6,060 bases of DNA from Patescibacteria group bacterium (GCA_018818485.1 JAHIRX010000064.1:1-6060), one strand, 5' to 3'; counted from the stretch's first letter, positions 1 through 5,533 are shown. The notes: a model not told the origin generated them from the letters alone. Numbers and translations: made by a program.

Positions 1-1029
1 AACATTACCTCCCTTAACAACGTAGTCCTTGTCTTTTACATACAAGGCATTGGCAACTAAGGCTTGTTCTATAAGGTGAACCATTTCAAAATCTTGTTCA
101 TAAAGATTACCTACTCCTAGTAACCTTTCTACTCTTCTTACCCCAAGATCAGTTAAAGTTGCGTATCTAAATTTTTCATCGACTTCATAATCTGAGTCTT
201 TTTGTAAGGATTTTAGTATGGTATTTGCCTGGTGATATCTTTCAGAAGGTTTTGTATCAGGAGCAGAAATAATAAGAGGAGTACGGGCAACATCTATTAA
301 TATAGAGTCCGCTTCGTCAACAATAGCGTAGTTATGAACACCCCAATCTCCATTTGGATTTGTTTGAACCATATTAGACAAGCCCCTAACCATATTATCG
401 CGAAGATAATCAAACCCAAATTCATGGTTTGTTCCATAAGTAATGTCACACTGATAGACTCTTTGCCTTTCAACCTCCTTTAGATGAACACCAAAAACAT
501 CCCCAAACTCAGTTCCCTCATATTCAGGGTCATAAAGATAGGCCTTTTCCTGTGTAATTACCCCAACTGTTGCACCTAATACTTCGTAAACGCGTCCCAT
601 CCATCCAGCATCACGACGTGATAGATAATCATTAGGAGTAACAAGGTGAACACCTCTTCCAGTGAGCGCATTTAAATAAAGTGGGAGGGTTGCTGTTAAA
701 GTTTTACCTTCTCCAGTTTTTTGCTCAACAACCTTACCCTGGTGAAGTGTTACACCAGCCATAAGTTGTACATCATAGTGTCTCTGGCTTAAAGATCTAA
801 TAGCAGCTTCTCTAACAAGCGCAAAGGCTTCAGGCAGTATCTCATCTAAATACCGTTCTTGATCATCAACTGATAACTCCTTAAGAGCATCTTTCCACTC
901 TTGTGTCTTGTTTTTAATATCTTCATCAGAAAGTTTCTTAAATCCCTCCTCAAAAGAGTTTATCTTTGCAACAATAGGTTCAATCTTATTTAACTGCTTC
1001 TTGTTAGGATCAAAAAGTTTACCAAACAT
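1..1029 (-). CDS. secA: Protein translocase ATPase SecA, N-terminal part (3' end beyond window)
   Basis: SecA is the ATPase motor that drives unfolded preproteins through the SecYEG channel at the cytoplasmic membrane. The 343 visible residues run from the start through most of nucleotide-binding domain 1 into the start of the preprotein-binding region. Recognisable parts are an LPEAFALVREA segment (about 65-75), RHYDVQL (83-89), Walker A TGEGKT (105-110), a TPNDYLSRRD segment (131-140), DITYGTNHEFGFDYLRDN (195-212), Walker B DEAD (238-241) and ARTPLIIS (248-255). Alignment by eye to E. coli SecA ends near its residue 396, so over half of a typical 840-900 residue protein lies outside. Odd points are about 20 extra residues before DITYGTN (about 159-190) and Val247 where SecA usually has Glu (ILIDEART). 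The ATG at 1029 is the only sensible start, as family homology begins there. There is no SD, and a TATAAT lies 9 bases upstream. It is divergent from the gene at 1098. Confidence 0.97.
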   Translation of the reverse strand, partial: MFGKLFDPNKKQLNKIEPIVAKINSFEEGFKKLSDEDIKNKTQEWKDALKELSVDDQERYLDEILPEAFALVREAAIRSLSQRHYDVQLMAGVTLHQGKVVEQKTGEGKTLTATLPLYLNALTGRGVHLVTPNDYLSRRDAGWMGRVYEVLGATVGVITQEKAYLYDPEYEGTEFGDVFGVHLKEVERQRVYQCDITYGTNHEFGFDYLRDNMVRGLSNMVQTNPNGDWGVHNYAIVDEADSILIDVARTPLIISAPDTKPSERYHQANTILKSLQKDSDYEVDEKFRYATLTDLGVRRVERLLGVGNLYEQDFEMVHLIEQALVANALYVKDKDYVVKGGNV

Positions 1030-1038
1030 AACAGAATG

Positions 1039-1044
1039 ATTATA
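1039..1044 (-). promoter_or_regulatory. Candidate -10 element of secA promoter (leaderless-like)
   Basis: Reading the minus strand, a perfect TATAAT hexamer lies 9 bases before the secA ATG. Initiation about 7 bases downstream would give a leader of only about 3 bases. I see no good -35 at the usual 16-18 base spacing (CAGATT at 17), which lowers confidence. In this AT-rich gap a chance TATAAT is possible. Confidence 0.4.
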
Positions 1045-1055
1045 TCGTATAAATC

Positions 1056-1064
1056 TGGTACAAT
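1056..1064 (+). promoter_or_regulatory. Candidate extended -10 promoter for the 1098 gene
   Basis: TGGTACAAT matches the extended -10 pattern (TGn followed by a TATAAT-like hexamer, here TACAAT at 1059-1064). Transcription would begin near 1071, leaving a leader of about 27 bases that contains the SD of the 1098 gene. The -35 region is poor (ATGATT at 17-base spacing), as is common for extended -10 promoters. It sits only 14 bases from the opposing secA -10, so the two polymerases would compete for overlapping DNA. Confidence 0.45.
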
Positions 1065-1085
1065 CTGCATAAAATAGAAATAGAA

Positions 1086-1091
1086 AAGGAG
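1086..1091 (+). promoter_or_regulatory. Ribosome binding site of the 1098 gene
   Basis: AAGGAG followed by a 6-base spacer to the ATG at 1098 is a textbook SD. It is the strongest in the window and decides the start of the small gene. Most other genes here have none. Confidence 0.8.
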
Positions 1092-1097
1092 TAGATA

Positions 1098-1427
1098 ATG
1101 CATAAACAATTTATATGCGATGGCTGCAAGGCTGCCCATTCTAGTGAACAAGCAGCTAAAAGGTGCGAGGCACAAGGAGAACCTAAATACAAATACAGTG
1201 CCAGGGAGGAGTTAGTACTAAAAACTCCGGGAGAAGACCCTCAAGCCATTAGGATCTGGCGCACAGTTCCATATAGGTTTACCCACGAACCTGCTTATTG
1301 GTACCAAGAATTAGGACTCGCATGTCCTAATTGCAAAATGCTCATTACCCATAAAGAACCAGGTCCAAGTAAAATGATCACGGAAATAGAAATCGAAGAA
1401 AAGCTCCTGGGAAAACTCGTAAGATAA
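1098..1427 (+). CDS. Small cysteine-pair (putative zinc-binding) protein of unknown function
   Basis: I do not recognise this 109-residue protein as a named family. It has no signal peptide or membrane segment and is probably cytosolic. The N-terminus carries a CDGC pair (Cys7, Cys10) followed by His14 and Cys23 in an AAKRCEAQG context. This resembles short zinc knuckles of the form CxxC...A..CE. A second pair, CPNC (Cys76, Cys79), lies in the C-terminal third with His85 nearby. The two pairs could make one zinc ribbon or two separate sites. The middle is charged and aromatic (IRIWRTVPYRF, 51-61; AYWYQELG, 66-73). The C-terminus (about 93-109) is a Glu/Lys-rich probable helix. A strong SD, its own candidate promoter and a terminator show a monocistronic expressed gene, divergent from secA. 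Zinc binding is inferred from the cysteine pattern. A nucleic-acid-binding or ribosome-associated role would be a guess. Confidence 0.85.
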   Translation: MHKQFICDGCKAAHSSEQAAKRCEAQGEPKYKYSAREELVLKTPGEDPQAIRIWRTVPYRFTHEPAYWYQELGLACPNCKMLITHKEPGPSKMITEIEIEEKLLGKLVR

Positions 1428-1453
1428 ACTCAAGAACAAAAATAGCATTAGGC

Positions 1454-1487
1454 CCCACTGGAATCCAATTCGGTGGGACTTTTTATT
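1454..1487 (+). terminator. Rho-independent terminator after the 1098 gene
   Basis: CCCAC (1454-1458) pairs with GTGGG (1473-1477). The stem extends inward by T.G, G-C, G.T and A-T pairs to a loop of about 6 bases, and TTTTT follows at 1480-1484. It lies 26 bases past the stop at 1427. On the minus strand the same hairpin follows uppP directly, but its T-run (complement of 1438-1442) is over 10 bases from the stem, so termination in that direction is less certain. The plus-strand T-tract overlaps the uppP stop codon, making a minimal convergent junction. Confidence 0.8.
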
Positions 1488-2301
1488 GAAAGAAAGCTGC
1501 TAAAACTATCGCTGCTAAAACTAAACGGTATAAGACAAAAGGATAAAGATTCCTGCTTTTTACAAATTTAAGTAAAAACCTTATTGCAAATATTGCTGTT
1601 CCAAAACTTGCTAAAAAACCAATAACTAACGGTTCTAAATCTAGATTGGCTAAACTAGAAAAGGAATCTTTTATTTCGAAAAGCCATGCCGCAATAATAA
1701 TAGGAACTGAAAGAAGAAATGAAAACTTTGTAGCATGTTCCCTATTTAACCCTAGAATCATTCCCCCAGAGATAGTGGCTCCTGATCTTGATACTCCTGG
1801 AAATAATGCTAATGCCTGGAATATACCTACTTTAAAACTTTGCTTTATTGTAAGCTCATCTTTAGACAAAAGTCTTTTCTTCTGGATTTGTTCTGCAATA
1901 GACATCAATACACTTCCAAAAAGTAGAAAACCCACAATAAACAAAAGGCCCCGAACATCATTCTCAAAAAAATCTCTAAAGAAGTAACCCATTAGTCCTG
2001 CTGGGATAGAACCAACTAATATTTTGTACCCAAGTTTTGAATCTTCTGAATATTTATTAAATGTTAGTCTGTTTGAAGAAAAATCTTTAAATACTGAGGA
2101 CACAATTTTCCAAATATCATTTCTAAATACTATTAGAAGTGCAAGGGCTGTGCCTAGATGGACAGTGGTATCAAAAACTAATGGCTGCTGTGGCCAATTA
2201 AAAAATCTTGGCAAGACTGCAAGGTGACCAGATGATGAGACCGGAAAAAACTCTGTTATACCTTGGATTATTCCTAATACTAAAGCTTGAAGTAGGCTCA
2301 T
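1483..2301 (-). CDS. uppP: Undecaprenyl-diphosphatase (UppP/BacA family)
   Basis: This integral membrane enzyme dephosphorylates undecaprenyl diphosphate to the monophosphate, regenerating the lipid carrier for peptidoglycan and other surface polymers. Raised levels of the family are known to confer bacitracin resistance. The 272 residues match the family length. Both signature motifs are intact: the (E/Q)xxxE segment QGITEFFPVSSSGHL (13-27, with Gln13, Glu17 and His26) and PGVSRSGAT (168-176, with catalytic-type Arg172). VHLGT (47-51) is also typical. Several hydrophobic helices are visible, at about 1-12, 46-60, 117-135, 193-210, 224-246 and 255-272. It is the last gene of the serS operon. 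The ATG lies 6 bases after the upstream stop with no SD, so translation probably depends on coupling. The start matches the usual family N-terminus. Confidence 0.96.
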   Translation of the reverse strand: MSLLQALVLGIIQGITEFFPVSSSGHLAVLPRFFNWPQQPLVFDTTVHLGTALALLIVFRNDIWKIVSSVFKDFSSNRLTFNKYSEDSKLGYKILVGSIPAGLMGYFFRDFFENDVRGLLFIVGFLLFGSVLMSIAEQIQKKRLLSKDELTIKQSFKVGIFQALALFPGVSRSGATISGGMILGLNREHATKFSFLLSVPIIIAAWLFEIKDSFSSLANLDLEPLVIGFLASFGTAIFAIRFLLKFVKSRNLYPFVLYRLVLAAIVLAAFFQ

Positions 2302-2307
2302 ATTTAC

Positions 2308-2997
2308 TTAAACTCTACCATAAATGAGGATGTTATCTGAGTTAGTATACCCTGCTACTACTTCTGTTCTCACATTCCTTAGGTAGTTTCCTAGATTCTC
2401 AGCAAAAACATTAGCATCTTCTTGAAAATCAGTAGTGTAGTTTCTATTGAACACAACAAGCCCGTCAGGTCTAACAAGTTTTTTAAGATGAGCTATGAAG
2501 TTTCCTGTCTTAATAAGACCTGGGGATGAATTACCAATAAATATATCTACTACAGCTACATCAAAATCCCCTTCTCTAATATTATTATCTTCAGGCTCAA
2601 TAACTACTCTAAGAGCATCATCCACAATGATCCTGTGTCTGGGAGTTGAATCTAAATCATAGTATTTCTTTGCTATATCTACCATCTTTTGATCAATATC
2701 TACACTTACTATATCTGCATTTTGAAAACCAAGAGAGATTAGTTTTTGCATTGTACCTGCACCTAGCCCTAATACTAAAAAGTCAGCTGCAACAGGAATT
2801 TCTCTTTTTATTAAATCTACAGTTTTACCCATAAAAAGTTTGCTGCAAGCAGGAGAGTTATAATTTACAGACTGAATATATCCTTCTACTGTTAGTCTTA
2901 GTGTCCTTCCTACTTTAACTATCTTTATATCAGGATTATATTTTGAGGAACCCTCGTATACTACTTCAGGAGATTTAAGCTCACTGAATATACTCAT
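2308..2997 (-). CDS. Spermidine-synthase-fold protein (class I SAM-type Rossmann fold), substrate uncertain
   Basis: The 229-residue protein has the spermidine synthase layout. A short N-terminal strand-rich part (about 12-50, including VEGYIQSVNY) precedes a Rossmann domain. That domain shows motif I LVLGLGAGTMQKL (74-86), an acidic ribose-binding position in VSVDID (97-102), VDDALRV (125-131) and FDVAVVDIF (145-153). Aminopropyltransferases join the aminopropyl group of decarboxylated SAM to putrescine, using a D-x-x-D type segment (DCTDP in E. coli SpeE). Here the first Asp (151) remains but the rest reads IFIGNSSPG, so the second Asp is missing. I therefore avoid calling it SpeE; it may be a related methyltransferase-like or 'spermidine synthase-like' protein. 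There are no membrane segments, so it should be cytosolic. The start overlaps the serS stop as ATGA, and a 6-base gap leads to uppP, so it is the middle gene of the operon. Confidence 0.85.
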   Translation of the reverse strand: MSIFSELKSPEVVYEGSSKYNPDIKIVKVGRTLRLTVEGYIQSVNYNSPACSKLFMGKTVDLIKREIPVAADFLVLGLGAGTMQKLISLGFQNADIVSVDIDQKMVDIAKKYYDLDSTPRHRIIVDDALRVVIEPEDNNIREGDFDVAVVDIFIGNSSPGLIKTGNFIAHLKKLVRPDGLVVFNRNYTTDFQEDANVFAENLGNYLRNVRTEVVAGYTNSDNILIYGRV

Positions 2998-4268
2998 CTA
3001 TTTTTAGGTTTAATTTTATTAAAACCAGTATATTTTCTTAGAGCTTTAGGGATAGTTATTGAACCATCCGCATTCTGGTAGTTTTCTATTATCGCGGCTA
3101 TTATTCTTGGGGTAGCAATAACGGTATTGTTTAATGTATGAACAAACTTAGTTTCTCCTTCTTTTGTTTTGTATTTAATATTTAATCTTCTCGATTGAAA
3201 ATCTAAAAAGTATGAGTCAGAGTGAGTTTCCCTATACTTTTGCTGAGAAGGAAACCACGTTTCGATGTCATATTTTTTTCTTTGCCCAGCACCAACATCT
3301 CCAGTACACATTAATAGGACTTGATATGGTAATTTGAAATCTCTCACTACTTTTTCTGAGAAAGAAAGCATCTTTTCGTGCCATCTTCTAGAAACATCCT
3401 CGTCAGCCTCACACAGCACAACCTGTTCCACTTTATAAAATTGATGAAGTCTAAAAACTCCCTTCGCATCTTGCCCATAAGTTCCAACCTCTCTTCTAAA
3501 ACACGGGCTAATGGCAACAAGTCTAACCGGTAAATCATCCTCATTTAGTGTCTCTCCCGCATAATACGAGGTTAGAGACACTTCAGCAGTACCAATAAGC
3601 GCTTTATCATCAACTTTATAATGATCTTCTTCTCCCCACGGAAAATAACCAGTTCCAGTAAAAAACGCTGGGTTTACTATCCAAGGAACGGAAAGAGGGG
3701 TAAATCCTTGTCTTTGCATAAAATCAAAAGCATATCTCAAAATAGCTTGCTCTAAAATAGCCCCCTCATTCTTTAAAAAATATCCTCTAAACCCTGCTAT
3801 CTTTACTCCTCTATCGGTATCAATAATATCTAGGTCTTTTCCAAGCTCTAAATGATCTTTCGGAGTAAAGTTAAATTTGGGTAACTTCCCTTCTTTTTTA
3901 TAAACAACATTCCCAGTTTCATCTTTTCCAATAGGAACGTCATCTGCGGGAACATTCGGTACCCAAAGCATCATTTCATCAAACTTAACTTGAAGATTAC
4001 CCAACTCCTTTTCTTTTTCTTGAAGATTCTCTTTTACCTTAGTTGCTTCCCCTATTAAGCCCCCTCTTTCTTCTTTAGGTGCTTTTGCTACCTTTTCAGA
4101 TATAGTATTTCTCTGACTTCTTAGGCTTTCTACTTCTCTTAGTACCTCTAAGTAGCTATCGTGCAACCTTACTAGTACCTCTATATCAACTGTCCCATCA
4201 AGCTGTTTATCCTTTACAGCTTTTATTACCTTATCTTTGTTTTCTTTTATGAAATTAATATCTAGCAT
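2994..4268 (-). CDS. serS: Seryl-tRNA synthetase
   Basis: Class II aminoacyl-tRNA synthetase that charges tRNA-Ser (and tRNA-Sec where present) with serine in the cytosol. The 424 residues equal the family norm. The N-terminus MLDINFIKEN is the typical SerRS start. An antiparallel coiled-coil tRNA-binding arm spans about 28-102. The catalytic domain shows TAEVSLTSYYAGE (227-239), motif 2 from FRREVGTYGQDAKG (257-270) to RLHQFYKVE (273-281), DVGAGQRKKYDIE (324-336), DFQSRRLNIKY (356-366) and motif 3 NNTVIATPR (380-388) with ENYQNADG (395-402). The loop reading YRETHSDSYF (345-354) differs from the common SSCSN form, which looks lineage-typical rather than damaged. It is the first gene of the serS / spermidine-synthase-like / uppP operon. 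Its AGGAG abuts the ATG with no spacer, and the promoter implies an almost leaderless mRNA. It ends in TGA within the ATGA overlap. Confidence 0.98.
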   Translation of the reverse strand: MLDINFIKENKDKVIKAVKDKQLDGTVDIEVLVRLHDSYLEVLREVESLRSQRNTISEKVAKAPKEERGGLIGEATKVKENLQEKEKELGNLQVKFDEMMLWVPNVPADDVPIGKDETGNVVYKKEGKLPKFNFTPKDHLELGKDLDIIDTDRGVKIAGFRGYFLKNEGAILEQAILRYAFDFMQRQGFTPLSVPWIVNPAFFTGTGYFPWGEEDHYKVDDKALIGTAEVSLTSYYAGETLNEDDLPVRLVAISPCFRREVGTYGQDAKGVFRLHQFYKVEQVVLCEADEDVSRRWHEKMLSFSEKVVRDFKLPYQVLLMCTGDVGAGQRKKYDIETWFPSQQKYRETHSDSYFLDFQSRRLNIKYKTKEGETKFVHTLNNTVIATPRIIAAIIENYQNADGSITIPKALRKYTGFNKIKPKNR

Positions 4269-4273
4269 CTCCT
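4269..4273 (-). promoter_or_regulatory. SD-like AGGAG directly abutting serS ATG (anomalous spacing)
   Basis: On the minus strand AGGAG is followed immediately by the serS ATG (spacing 0), whereas a working SD usually sits about 5-9 bases away. The start itself is secure because the protein begins with the conserved MLDINFI. The motif is therefore either non-functional or only partly used, and the predicted transcript may not include it. Confidence 0.5.
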
Positions 4274-4275
4274 AT

Positions 4276-4304
4276 ATTAAAGCCGTTTTTTGTTGCATTT
4301 TCAA
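4276..4304 (-). promoter_or_regulatory. Candidate sigma70-type promoter of the serS operon (leaderless-like)
   Basis: On the minus strand, -35 TTGAAA (4304-4299), a 17-base spacer and -10 TTTAAT (4281-4276) form a good promoter. Only 7 bases separate the -10 from the ATG at 4268, so initiation would fall at or one base before the start codon. A second TATATT-like box further upstream (about 4308-4303) could give a leader of about 27 bases but has no good -35. Confidence 0.6.
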
Positions 4305-4330
4305 TATATAATGGTAACATATGATGCATG

Positions 4331-4355
4331 GCTCTAGACCTCAGAGTCTGTTTTT
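4331..4355 (+). other. Weak hairpin plus T-run upstream of infA
   Basis: AGAC (4336-4339) can pair with GTCT (4346-4349) around a 6-base loop, or GCTCT (4331-4335) with AGAGT (4343-4347) around a 7-base loop. A TTTTT run follows (4351-4355). It resembles a weak terminator or operator in the serS/infA divergent gap, just upstream of the infA -35. The stem is only 4-5 bp, so chance is a real possibility, and no plus-strand gene precedes it. Confidence 0.2.
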
Positions 4356-4364
4356 AAGTTGTTA

Positions 4365-4393
4365 TTGACCTAAAATACAGGCTTTGATACAAT
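4365..4393 (+). promoter_or_regulatory. Sigma70-type promoter of the infA-rpmJ-rpsM-rpsK-rpsD operon
   Basis: -35 TTGACC (4365-4370), a 17-base spacer and -10 TACAAT (4388-4393) differ from consensus at two and one positions. It is the strongest promoter in the window. Transcription should start near 4400, giving a leader of about 14 bases with no SD before the infA ATG at 4414. The box shares the octamer TACAATCT with the candidate promoter of the 1098 gene (1059-1066). Confidence 0.8.
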
Positions 4394-4413
4394 CTAGCGC
4401 GTTTGTTAATTTA

Positions 4414-4632
4414 ATGAGTACAAAGGACACAGTTACAAAAGACGGAAAAGTTACTGAGACTCTGATGAGCGGAATGTTCAAAATTCAGTTCGAAGACGAA
4501 ACCGAAGCTTTGGCCATGATATCAGGAAAAATGAGGAAATCTCATATTAGAGTTTTGGTAGGAGATCAAGTTCGAGTAGAATTTTCTCCTCACGACCTCA
4601 CTAGAGGTAGAATCACCTACCGTCTAAAATAA
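4414..4632 (+). CDS. infA: Translation initiation factor IF-1
   Basis: IF-1 binds the A site of the 30S subunit and works with IF-2 and IF-3 to select initiator tRNA. The product is 72 residues, exactly the E. coli IF-1 length, and is a single OB fold. Landmarks are [17 protein letters not shown] (10-26), the signature [18 protein letters not shown] (36-53) and [13 protein letters not shown] (58-70). The ATG at 4414 is chosen because homology begins there. An in-frame TTG at 4384 would extend the protein by 10 residues, but it lies upstream of the -10 box and so would not be transcribed from the main promoter. There is no SD and the leader should be only about 14 bases. It is the first gene of the translation operon, followed 13 bases later by rpmJ. 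Confidence 0.97.
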   Translation: MSTKDTVTKDGKVTETLMSGMFKIQFEDETEALAMISGKMRKSHIRVLVGDQVRVEFSPHDLTRGRITYRLK

Positions 4633-4645
4633 ACTTAGTATAATT

Positions 4646-4762
4646 ATGAAAGTTAGGGCATCTGTAAAGCCAATTTGCAGAGATTGCAAAGTTATAAAAA
4701 GAAAAGGTGTTGTTAGGGTTATTTGTAAAAGAAATCCTAAACACAAGCAAAGACAAGGTTAA
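4646..4762 (+). CDS. rpmJ: Large-subunit ribosomal protein L36 (bL36)
   Basis: This 38-residue protein is the smallest of the 50S subunit. It binds 23S rRNA, and its C+ form is a zinc ribbon. Translation gives [14 protein letters not shown] at the start, then a VIKRKG segment and a C-terminus ending KHKQRQG. The zinc ligands Cys11, Cys14, Cys27 and His33 are all present, so this is the zinc-binding type. The length of 38 is typical. It lies 13 bases after infA and 2 bases before rpsM, as in many bacterial alpha/spc operons. No SD precedes it; the upstream sequence is AT-rich and holds a TATAAT one base before the ATG, too close to serve as this gene's promoter. Confidence 0.97.
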   Translation: MKVRASVKPICRDCKVIKRKGVVRVICKRNPKHKQRQG

Positions 4763-4764
4763 GT

Positions 4765-5151
4765 ATGCCAAGAATTAAAGGTGTTGATATACCAGAAAAT
4801 AAAAGAATAGAAATATCACTAACCTATGTTAAGGGTGTTGGCTTAACAACTTCTCAAAAAATATTGGAAAAAGTGGGTATAAATCCAGATACTAGAGCAA
4901 AAGATTTGAAGGATAACGAAATTGCTACTATCACTAAAGCCCTTAACGATATGGAAATAACCGTTGAGGGTGAGCTAAAAAGAGAGGTTACTCAAAATAT
5001 TAGAAGATTAAAAGAAATTAAGTCATACAAAGGGCTTAGACACCATCTCGGACTCCCTGTTAGGGGCCAAAGAACAAGGACTAACGCTAGAACAAGAAAA
5101 GGTAAGAAAAAAACTGTAGGGGGCTTAAAGAGAAAGTTAACTAAGACATAA
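4765..5151 (+). CDS. rpsM: Small-subunit ribosomal protein S13 (uS13)
   Basis: S13 sits in the head of the 30S subunit, contacts the P-site tRNA and forms bridges to the 50S subunit. The 128 residues are slightly above the usual length of about 118-125. The N-terminal region [19 protein letters not shown] (1-19) is typical, as are [14 protein letters not shown] (21-34) and the C-terminal signature from [12 protein letters not shown] (89-100) through [19 protein letters not shown]. The basic tail reaches the tRNA sites in known structures. A partial SD (AAGG, 4755-4758) inside the rpmJ end precedes the start by 6 bases. The stop and the rpsK start share one base (TAATG), which implies translational coupling. 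Confidence 0.98.
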   Translation: MPRIKGVDIPENKRIEISLTYVKGVGLTTSQKILEKVGINPDTRAKDLKDNEIATITKALNDMEITVEGELKREVTQNIRRLKEIKSYKGLRHHLGLPVRGQRTRTNARTRKGKKKTVGGLKRKLTKT

Positions 5152-5531
5152 TGCAAAAAGGTAAAAAGAAAACAAAAAAGAATATTACTCCAAGCGGTAA
5201 GGCATACATTACTGCAGGTATAAACAATACTATCATTACAGTTACAGATAACGAGGGAAACGCCCTCTTTTTTGGTAGTTCTGGTAAAGCAGGTTTTAAG
5301 GGTAGCAGAAAATCAACTCCTTATGCTGCAACTAAGGCTGCAGAAAAAGTTGGGGCAGAAGCATACGAAGCTGGAATGAGAGAACTATCTGTTTTTATTA
5401 AAGGTCCTGGCCTTGGAAGAATATCTTCGGTCAAAGCTTTAAAAGGGTCCGGTCTTAATGTTGTATCAATTTCAGATCAGACTCCCATGCCACATAATGG
5501 GTGTAGACCTAAGAATAAGAGAAGGATGTAA
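5151..5531 (+). CDS. rpsK: Small-subunit ribosomal protein S11 (uS11)
   Basis: S11 lies on the 30S platform and helps shape the mRNA exit/E-site region. The 126 residues match the family. The basic start [11 protein letters not shown] leads into [19 protein letters not shown] (18-36), [20 protein letters not shown] (41-60), [16 protein letters not shown] (82-97) and the C-terminal signature [16 protein letters not shown] (111-126). The ATG overlaps the rpsM stop by one base (TAATG) and has no SD, so initiation by ribosomes finishing rpsM is likely. The gap to rpsD is 2 bases. Nothing looks degraded. Confidence 0.98.
   Translation: MQKGKKKTKKNITPSGKAYITAGINNTIITVTDNEGNALFFGSSGKAGFKGSRKSTPYAATKAAEKVGAEAYEAGMRELSVFIKGPGLGRISSVKALKGSGLNVVSISDQTPMPHNGCRPKNKRRM
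5522..5526 (+). promoter_or_regulatory. Ribosome binding site of rpsD, inside the end of rpsK
   Basis: AAGGA, 7 bases before the rpsD ATG, is a good SD embedded in the last codons of rpsK. It fixes the rpsD start and is one of only two well-spaced SDs in the window. Confidence 0.7.
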
Positions 5532-5533
5532 CG

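Noticed and set aside
990..1175. 61-residue open frame on the minus strand crossing the secA/1098 gap
   Set aside because: It overlaps the well-supported 5' ends of secA and the 1098 gene, has hydrophobic low-complexity content from AT-rich DNA, and has no SD.
1646..1987. 113-residue open frame on the plus strand
   Set aside because: Antisense to the strongly supported uppP gene, with no family likeness; a shadow frame.
2024..2227. 67-residue open frame on the plus strand
   Set aside because: Antisense to the uppP 5' half; no SD and no recognisable motif.
2646..2834. 62-residue Leu/Tyr-rich open frame on the plus strand
   Set aside because: Antisense to the Rossmann part of the spermidine-synthase-like gene; its repetitive composition is a by-product of the real frame.
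2994..2997. Alternative genetic code with TGA as glycine
   Set aside because: serS ends at its expected length with TGA in a classic ATGA overlap with the next gene, so TGA acts as a stop.
3347..3544. 65-residue open frame on the minus strand inside serS
   Set aside because: Same strand but out of frame with serS, which has intact class II motifs through this stretch.
4384..4413. TTG start extending IF-1 by 10 residues
   Set aside because: The TTG lies upstream of the -10 box at 4388-4393, and IF-1 homology and the standard 72-residue length begin at the ATG at 4414.
4639..4644. TATAAT directly before rpmJ
   Set aside because: It is one base from the ATG, so transcripts would start inside rpmJ. 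No -35 is visible, and the AT-rich gap makes chance likely.
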